From Pseudomonadota bacterium (GTDB taxonomy: Bacteria; Bdellovibrionota_B; Oligoflexia; Silvanigrellales; Silvanigrellaceae), in contig RFOM01000009.1 of assembly GCA_009926615.1 (NCBI GenBank), positions 1 through 64,000 on the forward strand: a DNA stretch of 64,000 nt, read 5' to 3'. The notes below the pieces were generated by a model, which made no database searches, was not told where the DNA came from, and was given only the letters and a program-made list of their open reading frames with translations. The translations under genes were made by a program, and so were the position numbers. Positions 25,600 to 33,911 of the stretch are shown here, piece by piece (the first letter of the stretch is position 1; each line of letters begins with the position of its first letter).

Positions 25600-27204
25600 G
25601 TGAGAGCATTACGGAGGCCTGTCCTGCTGTGCTCGGCGTTTGTTTTGTCTCTGTGTTGGGACAACAACCGCTCAGCCAAGGCTGACGTCGCTTCAGACCC
25701 GTCTGTTTCGCTCTCCGAAAATGCCTCGGAAACGGCCCGCAGGTTTGTTGAAAACGCCCGCTTTATGCTTGCCAACGCCATCCCCGAAGAAAGAATTATT
25801 GCCGAACAGGAACTCGTTTCGGCAACCCGCGTTTGCCGGACCTGCGCGGAGGCCTACATCGAACTCGGCAGGCTCTGGCTGACGGACTACAGCCTCGGAC
25901 GAGCCGGCATTTCAGCCCTGCAGAGGGCGGCATCAATGGCTGAAATCAGCAAAGAGCTGGAGCCTTCGAAACCGGCGGGTGATTATCTGGCCGCCGAAAT
26001 ACTGTTTACAATCGGACGTCAGGCCGAAGCACTTCAATTATATACTGCGGCCCGTCAGCTTCATCCCGATCACGTTGAAACACTCGCGTTTGACACTCGC
26101 CTGTGGGCGGATGTTGATCCTCCGCGGGCTCTGAAGGCTGCACAGCGGGCACTTGCACAAGGTTATCCGGTGCAGGAACTGGCTCCGTGGATCGGCAATG
26201 CACTGATTAAATCCGCAGGTGAAGGAAAGCTCGGCGAAGCTCTGCAAAGATTTGCAGAGGTCTACCCTGACCGTTGGCTGTGGCACCGCGCTGCGATGGC
26301 ATTTGCAGAAGACAAACAATGGTTCTCGGCAAGAGTCGCATTTCAGCGCGCAATCGAACTTGGAAATAATCTTGAAAGCCCGCTGCAGCTCGCGATTTTC
26401 GAATACAAGGAAATGAACCTCGCACATCAGGGAGCTAAACGCCTGAACAAACTGCTTGAGGTTATCCGTACGAATAAAACCTTGAGTTCCGATTCCCGTG
26501 CATTGGTCGAGAGCCACGCAGCCTTTGCTTTTTTGGCCGCAAAAAATCCGCAGGCTGCGAAAGCACACGCCGATCGCGCACTGAATATGAGTTTGCAAAA
26601 TCAGGCCCGCGTCGCGCAGATCGTTGACGTTTTCAGAGACAACAACCAGCTCGTCCTCATCAAAGACTCACTTGAACAGGTTGTGGCCGGCAACCCGCTC
26701 CTCGAAGATGCACACCTCGCGCTGGCGATGATCTCGTCCCAGAAAAAAGAATACACGGGCGCTCTTGAACACCTGACATCGGCAATTGCTTTGGCTCCGA
26801 ACAAAGACGAACTCTATTCTGCCCGCGGATATGCGGCTTATCTTGCAACAAAATATGAAGCAGCACTGCAGGACTTTGACACGGCCATCAGGCAAAGACC
26901 GGAACATGCACCGTATCACTACAACAGAGCATGCCTCCTGAGTCTGCTCGGCAGAAACTCAGAAGCTTTTGACAGTCTTAAAAGTGCTATTCTGATGAAC
27001 GACTCTCTCCGTCAGCAGGCAGAGAGCGACAGCGACCTTGACAATCTCAAGAAAGACAAAGAATTTGCCCTGCGGCTCGTGGAGATCGGATTACCGCTTC
27101 AGGACTTGAGTGCAAAGAAAAATCCGCTGCCCGAGCAGACCCTGCCGGCAGAGGAACCCTCGCCCGCAGCAATTCAGCGCGCGCGTCCCGACAAACAAAA
27201 TTAA
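25600..27204 (+). CDS. Exported TPR-repeat protein
   Basis: A 534-residue protein with a signal peptide (RRPVLLCSAFVLSLC, then a polar region ending near SAKA). The body consists of tetratricopeptide-like helical repeats, for example EAYIELGRLWLTDYSLGRAG and LYSARGYAAYLATKYEAALQ. The tail is disordered and proline-rich. It probably acts in the periplasm as a scaffold. The GTG at 25600 was chosen because GGGG lies 5 nt before it and a signal peptide follows. It faces the 27243 gene tail to tail. Confidence 0.75.
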   Translation: MRALRRPVLLCSAFVLSLCWDNNRSAKADVASDPSVSLSENASETARRFVENARFMLANAIPEERIIAEQELVSATRVCRTCAEAYIELGRLWLTDYSLGRAGISALQRAASMAEISKELEPSKPAGDYLAAEILFTIGRQAEALQLYTAARQLHPDHVETLAFDTRLWADVDPPRALKAAQRALAQGYPVQELAPWIGNALIKSAGEGKLGEALQRFAEVYPDRWLWHRAAMAFAEDKQWFSARVAFQRAIELGNNLESPLQLAIFEYKEMNLAHQGAKRLNKLLEVIRTNKTLSSDSRALVESHAAFAFLAAKNPQAAKAHADRALNMSLQNQARVAQIVDVFRDNNQLVLIKDSLEQVVAGNPLLEDAHLALAMISSQKKEYTGALEHLTSAIALAPNKDELYSARGYAAYLATKYEAALQDFDTAIRQRPEHAPYHYNRACLLSLLGRNSEAFDSLKSAILMNDSLRQQAESDSDLDNLKKDKEFALRLVEIGLPLQDLSAKKNPLPEQTLPAEEPSPAAIQRARPDKQN

Positions 27205-27242
27205 AAGCCCGCCGCGCTCTTGCGCGAACTGCAATTCACCGC

Positions 27243-28364
27243 TTACTTTTGGGCGGGATATTGAGTTTTGTCGATTTGAAGGACCGCACCGCCGGCCAGC
27301 GGTTTCTGCGGCGATTCCTTCCTGATGAGAAGGATTGCCGTATCGTCCGCATCAGGCACAGATGCAAATCTCACCACGTGCAGTCTTGACCCGTCAGGTC
27401 CGGCCAGATGCATGCCTATTTTCAAGCCGTAGGCGAACCCCCGATCAACGGTCACAAAGCGTCCTTCGCGACGGGTTACTTTTATCTCGGATTCTTTCAG
27501 CGGCTGAACATATGAAGCAATTTCCGCACTGACAGTCTGAGCCAGTTTGTCGGGATTAAACGGCTGACCTGCCGGACTGATCTCCGCCGATTTTCGGATG
27601 GGATTAAACGGCAGCGTGAGCAGCTGAATACGCCCCGAAACGGTTGCCCATTTATCCGGAGTTTTTGGTTTTGTCCCCGTAAGTCTGATCTTCACCTGAC
27701 GGTGACCTTTTTTAAGAGGAAATGAATCCGGTTTTTCAACCGGAGAAGTTTGTTTTGCTGCCGTCCCTGATTGATTTGATGCCTGCCCTCCGGTCTTTTC
27801 CGGATCCGGATTTTCCCTGAAACAAGCCAGACCCGAAAGATCCGAATGAACAATGAACCCTTCAGCAGACAAGCGTTCTCCTGCGACAGCCTCCGTCAGC
27901 CACGACATTGAAGGTCCCCAATATCCAAAACTTTCGATACTCAGCCGGACGGGTGATTTAGGCTGATCGTACTTGCGCGAAGATGCGTCCCTCAGCCCCG
28001 ATAAATCCTGTTTTTGAATTCCCTGCGGCAACACGGAAGACCATTCAGCCCCCCAAACCACACGGCTTCCGAGCATCTGACAGTTTTCTTTTCGGAACAG
28101 CACTGCAATGCGCGCAAGTTCTGTGTCCGCCGATTTGCCGGCGTTCGGAAAAATGAAATAGGTTTGCAGCAATCCGTCGAAGTTTTCGTTCCATGAATAG
28201 TTGCGTGAGTTTCGGAACGCGCCGAATTTTGTCTCGCCTGCAGCGGTCGCATTCCAGAGTTTGACAACCCCTGCGCGAAATTCGTCCATGTCCTTCCGGC
28301 GGCGCATGACCCGCTCGGCATCGTAAGGTATGACCTGTGTCGGCGGAACGAGGAGAACAGGCAT
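27243..28364 (-). CDS. Unknown protein, translationally coupled to the ALDH-barrel fusion
   Basis: A 373-residue protein that I do not recognise. It has three parts: an N-terminal domain (about 1-190, with YSWNENFDGLLQTYFIFPNAG and GYWGPSMSWLTEAVAGERL), a charged disordered linker (about 195-240), and a C-terminal beta-rich part (KVTRREGRFVTVDRGFAYG, then LKIGMHLAG and GGAVLQID). The last part resembles the small barrel at the end of FlgT-like flagellar proteins, but only loosely. The N-terminus (MPVLLVPPTQVIPYD) has no convincing signal peptide. The ATG overlaps the stop codon of the upstream ALDH-barrel gene (ATGA), so the two proteins are likely made together. Confidence 0.75.
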   Translation of the reverse strand: MPVLLVPPTQVIPYDAERVMRRRKDMDEFRAGVVKLWNATAAGETKFGAFRNSRNYSWNENFDGLLQTYFIFPNAGKSADTELARIAVLFRKENCQMLGSRVVWGAEWSSVLPQGIQKQDLSGLRDASSRKYDQPKSPVRLSIESFGYWGPSMSWLTEAVAGERLSAEGFIVHSDLSGLACFRENPDPEKTGGQASNQSGTAAKQTSPVEKPDSFPLKKGHRQVKIRLTGTKPKTPDKWATVSGRIQLLTLPFNPIRKSAEISPAGQPFNPDKLAQTVSAEIASYVQPLKESEIKVTRREGRFVTVDRGFAYGLKIGMHLAGPDGSRLHVVRFASVPDADDTAILLIRKESPQKPLAGGAVLQIDKTQYPAQK

Positions 28365-30820
28365 CAGAAGAGAATTCCGAGGCCGCCCGTGAGTGCAAAC
28401 GGTGTGCTGAAGTCTGTGCCGTTGTTACCGTCACTGCCGATAATTGAATAATTTTTCAACTGCACATCAAGCACAATTTTTCTGGCCATAAAAAAACGGC
28501 TGCCGATGGCAAAGTTTGCTGTCGGACTCGTCTGAGCAATCGGAGTCGGCCGGCCTGCCATGCCATATTGTTCGTCTTCGACCACACCGACATCCTTCAT
28601 ATTCACGGTCTTGCCGTTCGCGTCCGTGAACGTTTCCTGCAGCTTGTAAAAATTACTCAGCGTGACACCAAGGCCCGCATTCAGATAAAAATCGAGATAC
28701 ACGACCTGCGAAAGAAAAAACAACGATTTGCCGTAAACCGGTGTCCACTGATAATTGGCCGACAGCAGGGCACCGATTTCCCGAATCGGCATGTAGGCTG
28801 CATTTTTTTGGAACGGACGGCGGTTTTCATATGTTTTCGGATTATCTTTGAATTTATCTTCATTCCAAGGCCGTGTGTTCGGCTCTTTGTCTTTGGCATT
28901 TTTGGGCGCTGAAGCTGCAGGGCCCTGATAGCAGGGAAGAGCTTCGCCGTGATAGCCGGCATATTCCGGATCAAGATAAAAATTCTCAACACAGGTCCGG
29001 TCCTGCTTGTCGAACGACTTCCCCATCAGGCCTTCAAAATGTATTCCGTGCCATTCGTCGATGTGGTAGGTCAGAGAACCGCCGAAAAGAAAAGTATTCA
29101 CAAACGACTGGTTCAGCACAAATCCGCCTGAACCGTTCATCTGAAATCTGCCCTTTTTCGGATAAAATTTTCCTTTGACAACCTCATTGCCTTCAACAGA
29201 CTTGCGGTAATCCGCGTTGGCCGGTTGCGGAATCAGTGCGCCGGAAATGCCGGTCAGCAATGCCAGCAGCGCAACCACAATTTTCACCGTTTTGCCGGAC
29301 GAAGATTTGCCGGTCGGAGCAGACGGGCCCGAAGAAGCAGTCTGCCCCCCGCCTGCGGGCATTGATGTCATATTGAGCGTTTGCGGATACACGGTATGGT
29401 GAAGAAAGCGCAGACCCATCACACAGGAATTTCCGGCCTTCCCGCGTCCCATTGTGGGCATCAGCGGATGCAAATCAACAGTCGGCTGAGCATTAAGGAC
29501 CAATGGTGCAACACAGTTGCGCCGGACATTCAAAGTGGCAGCTTCGTTGCCCGAAAATACAGAAACAGACCGTGCGCTGGACAGGTCATTGATCGTATTT
29601 ACAGCGGCTTCAATCCCGTCAACAGGAATAATTGCCACATCCGGAGCGAAAAACGCATTGGAAGCATAAACGCTGTTTCTCACCTTGGAATTGTCCATCA
29701 AATGCACGCCCGGAGAGACAAAATACCCGCCGCCCTGATTGTCGATGGCTTTACCCCATCGCAGTGTTTCGGAAGATTCGCGGGCGGCTATCCCCTGAAA
29801 TCTGAGAAAACGCTCCCATGACGTCTGACTGCACAGAGGCCCCATAATGTGCATCGACGGATCGTTGAGGTCGGCTTTTACACCGATGGGCATCTGCTTT
29901 ACTGCTTTTACAAATTTATCGACAAACGCATCAACGACGCGATTGTCAACAAAAGCAAGACTGGTGGATTCAAGTCTTTGACCTGCATCGAGACAGGCTC
30001 CCAGCAGGACTTTTTGAACACACTCGTCAAGGTTGGCATCGGACGCAATAATCGCCGCATTCTTACCGCCGCCGCACAGTACCAGTCTTACGTTCTGATC
30101 GGTGGACATATCTCTGCGCAGCTGCTCAAGCGACTCCTCGCCGCCGGTGTAAAAAATGGTGTCGAACTGATGCGAAAGCACCAACCGGCGGTAGACTTCA
30201 AGATCACCGTAAACAACCTGAACGATTCCGGCCGGCGGGTTTGCCTGATGAAGACAGCTTGCAATCAGTGACGCTGAAAGCGGGCAATGAACCGAAGGAC
30301 GAAAACAGACGGCATTGCCGGCCGCAAGTGAAGTCAGAATTGAATAGACGGCCGTGTACACCGGCAATGCCACGTTTGTGCTGATGAGGATCAATCCGAC
30401 AGGAGCGTAAGTCCAGTTCCATCCGAGTTCAGAGCGTTGCGGTGACAATTCGTCCGAACAAAATCGCGGCAGATGACGGAAGACTTCTTCGCAAAGCTGC
30501 CATTCCTGCTCAACTGCCCAACGCGAGCGGGCAAGTTCGAGCATCATCTGGCTTTTAATTTCGTCTGCCGCCTGCCGAAGATTACTGATGACTGCGTTGA
30601 CAAACTGCATTCTGGAGGACAACGACTGCGCAGCAAACTGACTCTGGGCCCGCTTGGCGGATTCGACAATTTCTCCCACCAGATCCTTGTTCCAGCCTGT
30701 CACCGCGAGCACGTCCGAGGGCTTCATCGGATTGTTGGAGTGAAAGACCCGCTCCGGTTTTTCGAGCTGAAGAAACCGACCGTTGATGTATGGCGAAAGA
30801 ATATTGGATGTCGTTCCCAT
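28364..30820 (-). CDS. Fusion of an inactive aldehyde dehydrogenase domain to an outer-membrane beta-barrel
   Basis: One uninterrupted 818-residue frame. Residues 1 to about 483 follow the aldehyde dehydrogenase fold, most like AstD (N-terminus SPYINGRF, oxyanion asparagine at 149 in LISTNVALP, C-terminal MGRGKAGNSCVMGL). Both catalytic residues are lost: the general base glutamate of ELGGK is Cys249 (LVLCGGGKN), and the nucleophile of GQRC is Leu283 (GQRLES). Residues 484-536 are a linker and a signal-like helix (KIVVALLALLTGISGALI, then PQPANA). Residues 537-818 look like the Myxococcus/Bdellovibrio-type outer-membrane beta-barrel domain, ending in phenylalanine. The ATG at 30820 has GGGGAT upstream. 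Two in-frame ATGs (29371, 29362) start just before the signal-like helix but lack a good ribosome-binding site. Whether one chain or two are made is unknown. Confidence 0.8.
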   Translation of the reverse strand: MGTTSNILSPYINGRFLQLEKPERVFHSNNPMKPSDVLAVTGWNKDLVGEIVESAKRAQSQFAAQSLSSRMQFVNAVISNLRQAADEIKSQMMLELARSRWAVEQEWQLCEEVFRHLPRFCSDELSPQRSELGWNWTYAPVGLILISTNVALPVYTAVYSILTSLAAGNAVCFRPSVHCPLSASLIASCLHQANPPAGIVQVVYGDLEVYRRLVLSHQFDTIFYTGGEESLEQLRRDMSTDQNVRLVLCGGGKNAAIIASDANLDECVQKVLLGACLDAGQRLESTSLAFVDNRVVDAFVDKFVKAVKQMPIGVKADLNDPSMHIMGPLCSQTSWERFLRFQGIAARESSETLRWGKAIDNQGGGYFVSPGVHLMDNSKVRNSVYASNAFFAPDVAIIPVDGIEAAVNTINDLSSARSVSVFSGNEAATLNVRRNCVAPLVLNAQPTVDLHPLMPTMGRGKAGNSCVMGLRFLHHTVYPQTLNMTSMPAGGGQTASSGPSAPTGKSSSGKTVKIVVALLALLTGISGALIPQPANADYRKSVEGNEVVKGKFYPKKGRFQMNGSGGFVLNQSFVNTFLFGGSLTYHIDEWHGIHFEGLMGKSFDKQDRTCVENFYLDPEYAGYHGEALPCYQGPAASAPKNAKDKEPNTRPWNEDKFKDNPKTYENRRPFQKNAAYMPIREIGALLSANYQWTPVYGKSLFFLSQVVYLDFYLNAGLGVTLSNFYKLQETFTDANGKTVNMKDVGVVEDEQYGMAGRPTPIAQTSPTANFAIGSRFFMARKIVLDVQLKNYSIIGSDGNNGTDFSTPFALTGGLGILF

Positions 30821-30906
30821 GCAGCTAATCCCCAAAATAATCGCCTATGCGTCCCGCACCTTGAATGCTAAATGGTTTACTGATGAAACGAAATTCAGGC
30901 GTGCGG

Positions 30907-32037
30907 TCAGAACAATGAAATATTTTCCCATATCTTACGATCGAGTGACGATGAGATGCCTGATTCTGTTAGAGATTTTGACACCCATCGGGGAGAAGCG
31001 AACTGTCCGCCCGCGAGGGACAAAAGTTTCAGAGAAAAATCATCAGCCGACCCTGCAGATGTGCGTACTTTTATATCAATGACGCGAATTTTCAGCTGAT
31101 GATGAGTGATTGTGTGAGAAAGACAATCTTCGGAGTCTTTTATTTCAAGGACGCATTCATCCGAGCTGAGCCAACGTTTCAATTTGTCGGCATCAGTTTC
31201 ATTCAACAGAGGAAAACCGACTGTACCCGATAAAAAGCCTTTGCGGCGTTCGACCAGCAGGCTGTGTTCCTCGGCATCCGGTTGGCTTTGTGACGAGGTA
31301 ATTCGAAGGGCAGAGAGCCCGACGACTTCGAATTGCCGGCGAGGTTTGTTGGGCGGGCAAACGTCCGTTTGACCGCACCGAAATGCGTGGCAAACCGACT
31401 TGACCGGACACGCCGGACAATCGGGAGACTTCTTTTGGCAAACTGTTGCACCCAGCTCCATCATCGCCTGATTGAAATCCCCCGGACGCTGCCGGTTGAT
31501 CACAGCATCTGTCAGTGTTTGAATTTCCCGTCTGCCCGACTCAGTCCAAATCCTGACATCCGCGCATCCGGTCAACCGTGCGATCACACGAATGACGTTT
31601 CCGTCGACACAGGCTCGCGGCTCTCCAAAACTGATGCTGGAAATCACGCTGGCTGTGTAAGGTCCCACTCCCGGAACCTCCAGCCACGATTCAAAGTCGG
31701 ACGGAAATTTTCCGCCGAGACCCGAAACAATATATTCCGCGCCTTTTCGTAAATTTCTTGCACGCGCATAGTAACCAAGCCCCGCCCACAGGCGACGCAG
31801 CTGTTCATCAGGACACCGCGCCAAACTGTGAAGATCGGGCAGTTCATCGACAAAAGCAAGAAAGCGGGGAACAACGACAGCCATCGTTGTTTGCTGACTC
31901 ATGACTTCGCAGATCCAAGTCCGGTAGACCGACGGATCACGCCGCCACGGGAAATCCCGTTGGTTCAGGTCGTACCATTGCAGAAGCAACGAAACCCAAT
32001 CTTGATTGGTGCGCAGGTGTGAATCTTTTAAAAACAT
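30907..32037 (-). CDS. mutY: A/G-specific adenine glycosylase
   Basis: A 376-residue DNA repair enzyme. The helix-hairpin-helix is VPGVGPYTASVISSISFG, followed by the catalytic aspartate region CVDGNVIRVIARLTG. The catalytic glutamate is in ICEVMSQQT. Cluster cysteines follow the C-x6-C-x2-C-x5-C pattern (CQKKSPDCPACPVKSVC). A C-terminal NUDIX-like domain (about 235-370) recognises 8-oxoguanine. It removes adenine paired with 8-oxoG. The start at 32037 lies right beside the terminator of the histone-like gene. Confidence 0.94.
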   Translation of the reverse strand: MFLKDSHLRTNQDWVSLLLQWYDLNQRDFPWRRDPSVYRTWICEVMSQQTTMAVVVPRFLAFVDELPDLHSLARCPDEQLRRLWAGLGYYARARNLRKGAEYIVSGLGGKFPSDFESWLEVPGVGPYTASVISSISFGEPRACVDGNVIRVIARLTGCADVRIWTESGRREIQTLTDAVINRQRPGDFNQAMMELGATVCQKKSPDCPACPVKSVCHAFRCGQTDVCPPNKPRRQFEVVGLSALRITSSQSQPDAEEHSLLVERRKGFLSGTVGFPLLNETDADKLKRWLSSDECVLEIKDSEDCLSHTITHHQLKIRVIDIKVRTSAGSADDFSLKLLSLAGGQFASPRWVSKSLTESGISSSLDRKIWENISLF

Positions 32038-32080
32038 AAAAGTCCGGCCTCAGTTCCTGAAGAACGACTGCCGGACTTTT
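32038..32080 (-). terminator. Terminator of the histone-H1-like gene
   Basis: On the minus strand AAAAGTCCGGC and GCCGGACTTTT form an 11-bp stem around a 21-nt loop that itself can pair (AGTTC/GAAC). It ends with a T-run and directly abuts the mutY start, so it also covers the mutY ribosome-binding region. Confidence 0.72.
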
Positions 32081-32107
32081 TAAACGGTTGGAACCAAATC
32101 GACAAGA

Positions 32108-32557
32108 TTAAATATGGCCTGCTTCGCCCATTCCCGCGTCGGCAGCTCCGCCTTTAGCCGCACCCTTGCGTGGACGACCGCGACGGTGAGACTGGCGAAG
32201 TTTTTCGAGCTTGCTCGGACGACCGCGCTTCTTGGGAGCGGCGGCTTTCTTTGCTTTGCCTGCCTTCTTTGCCTTTGCAGGCTTTTTAGCGGCAGCTTTT
32301 TTTGCCTTTGCAGGCTTTTTAGCTGCGGTTTTTTTTGCAGGCTTCTTGGCAGCCTTTTTTACGGTTTTTTTGGCAACAGCCTTCTTTACGGTCTTCTTTA
32401 CGGTCTTCTTTACGGTCTTCTTTACGGTCTTCTTTGCTGCAGTCTTTTTCTTTGCAGCAGGTTTCTTTTTGGCGACAACCTTCTTTGCTGCAGGTTTCTT
32501 GGTGACCTTCTTAGCCTTGGCTGCTTTTTTCGGAGCAGCCTTCTTTACTTCTGCCAT
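32108..32557 (-). CDS. Histone-H1-like protein with two AT-hooks
   Basis: A 149-residue protein made almost only of lysine, alanine, threonine, valine and proline up to residue 110, with KKTVKK and KKPAKAKKA units. Two AT-hook cores follow: RGRPSK at 111 and RGRPRK at 127. This is the composition of bacterial H1-like nucleoid proteins, which bind and compact DNA. The start was placed at the ATG at 32557 because AAAGGAGAATTTC precedes it. A near-consensus promoter lies 145-170 bp upstream. Adjacent KTVK units come from 12-bp repeats. Two other proteins in this window carry similar tails. Confidence 0.88.
   Translation of the reverse strand: MAEVKKAAPKKAAKAKKVTKKPAAKKVVAKKKPAAKKKTAAKKTVKKTVKKTVKKTVKKAVAKKTVKKAAKKPAKKTAAKKPAKAKKAAAKKPAKAKKAGKAKKAAAPKKRGRPSKLEKLRQSHRRGRPRKGAAKGGAADAGMGEAGHI
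32381..32435 (-). repeat. 12-bp tandem repeats in the histone-H1-like gene
   Basis: About four and a half identical 12-bp units (CTTCTTTACGGT on the plus strand) encode repeated KTVK. Exact identity at the DNA level indicates recent expansion, so copy number may vary between strains. Confidence 0.88.
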
Positions 32558-32700
32558 GAAATTCTCCTTTCCATGAAAACTGGCAATCCACTCTTTCGAT
32601 CTCTTACGAATGATAAACCACGATAAAAAAAAATGGTAGTTTCGGAGCAACGGATGCAACGAATTTTTTTTACGTCTGTTCACAACACTCGTGTCGCGTT

Positions 32701-32729
32701 GATATAGGCATCACATTTTTTGATGTCAA
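32701..32729 (-). promoter_or_regulatory. Near-consensus sigma-70 promoter for the histone-H1-like gene
   Basis: On the minus strand: -35 TTGACA (32729-32724), 17-bp spacer, -10 TATATC (32706-32701). The start codon is at 32557, so the leader would be about 135-140 nt. The strong match suggests high expression, as expected for an abundant nucleoid protein. Confidence 0.65.
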
Positions 32730-32782
32730 GATCACAACGTGACGATCATCATTCAATGAATTCAGTTTTCGCGGAGAGAAAA

Positions 32783-33853
32783 ATGAGTCACACAAAAATA
32801 TCAGCGGCAAATCTCAATCCGTTAAAAATTGCATTGATCTTTGATCAGCCCGACAAACTTTCCCGTTCAAAGGAATTTCCGTTTCCGGAGTTCGCCGAAG
32901 CTGAATGGGAAACTCCTGAAACTATCCGGCGGATCAGTGCCGCTTGGAAGAAAGTCGGATTCGAAGTCGCAGAGCTGCCGCTGGATAATAATTTCCTCGC
33001 AGTCTGGAGCTCACAGTTCAGGAATGTTGATTTGGTTCACTCACTGGTTGAAGGTTGGGGAACTCCGTCACGCGAGGCGTGGATTCCTGCACTCAGCGAA
33101 TTGAGCGGTATACCCTGCATCGGTACCGGCCCCTTCGGCCAGTGCATCGCTATGCGAAAAAGTATGTTCAAGATTCTCTGCCGGCATTTGGAAATTCCTA
33201 CGCCTTCATTTCATGTCATTCAGCGTGAAGAAGACCTTGACAGTATCCCTGAGTCATTTTTGAACCGGCCTCATTTCATCAAACCTGATTGCGAGGGTTC
33301 GGGAATGGGAATCGGCTCTTCCTCAATTTCCCGCTCGGCCGAATCAACGCGGGTGCATTGCATTTCGCTGCTCAAAGACTTTCCTGACGGACTGATTCTT
33401 GAAGAACTGCTGACAGGTATCGAGCTGACCTCGGCTTTTGTGGGAAATAATCCGCCGCGCATGCTTCCGGTTGCTCAAATTGAAGTTGAAGGCGGAATAT
33501 ACGGACTGGCGCAAAAAGGAAAAGACGAAATGGGTGAAAAGGTCACCTTCCCCGAGCTCCCCGAAAGCGTAACTTCCGCGATCGTCAGGTCAATGCAAAT
33601 TCTGCAGATCCGCGCCGGACTGGAGGACTTCACCCGATTCGACTGGAAACTCGATTCAAACGGAATTCCGATGCTGCTGGAGGCAAATCCGCTGGCAGGC
33701 CTGTCCTACTACTACAGTGTACTGCCGAAAATGGCGGAGGCGGCGGGTTACTCGTACGAAGACCTTTTGTCCGAACTTGCCCAATCGGCACTGGGCCGCT
33801 CAAAATCACGCCGGCTGTGGTACGGTCAATCCCGACTTCAAAACAAATCCTGA
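32783..33853 (+). CDS. ATP-grasp protein related to D-alanine-D-alanine ligase
   Basis: A 356-residue protein with ATP-grasp motifs: PHFIKPDCEGSGMGIGSSS, LILEELLTGIELT, and FDWKLDSNGIPMLLEANPLAGLSYYYSVLPKMAEAAG, the last matching the end of the Ddl family (metal-binding E and N). The N-terminal Rossmann-like domain (KIALIFDQPDKL) differs from Ddl, so the substrate may differ. The ATG at 32783 follows GGAGAG. The gene is divergent from the H1-like gene and has a strong terminator. Confidence 0.8.
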   Translation: MSHTKISAANLNPLKIALIFDQPDKLSRSKEFPFPEFAEAEWETPETIRRISAAWKKVGFEVAELPLDNNFLAVWSSQFRNVDLVHSLVEGWGTPSREAWIPALSELSGIPCIGTGPFGQCIAMRKSMFKILCRHLEIPTPSFHVIQREEDLDSIPESFLNRPHFIKPDCEGSGMGIGSSSISRSAESTRVHCISLLKDFPDGLILEELLTGIELTSAFVGNNPPRMLPVAQIEVEGGIYGLAQKGKDEMGEKVTFPELPESVTSAIVRSMQILQIRAGLEDFTRFDWKLDSNGIPMLLEANPLAGLSYYYSVLPKMAEAAGYSYEDLLSELAQSALGRSKSRRLWYGQSRLQNKS

Positions 33854-33855
33854 AA

Positions 33856-33885
33856 TAAAAAAAGCGTCCTCAGGGACGCCTTTTT
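33856..33885. terminator. Bidirectional terminator between the ATP-grasp gene and gap
   Basis: GCGTCC / GGACGC with a TCAG loop, flanked by a run of A on the left and T5 on the right, lies between two convergent genes and can serve both strands. Confidence 0.8.
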
Positions 33886-33911
33886 AATATCCGAATTCGG
33901 GTCGGACCGAA

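Noticed and set aside
32114-32626. Phenylalanine/leucine-rich membrane-like frames opposite the H1-like gene
   Set aside because: These are antisense readings of lysine codons; the minus-strand gene has a strong ribosome-binding site, promoter and terminator. The same applies to 60588-60920 opposite the Bcp fusion.
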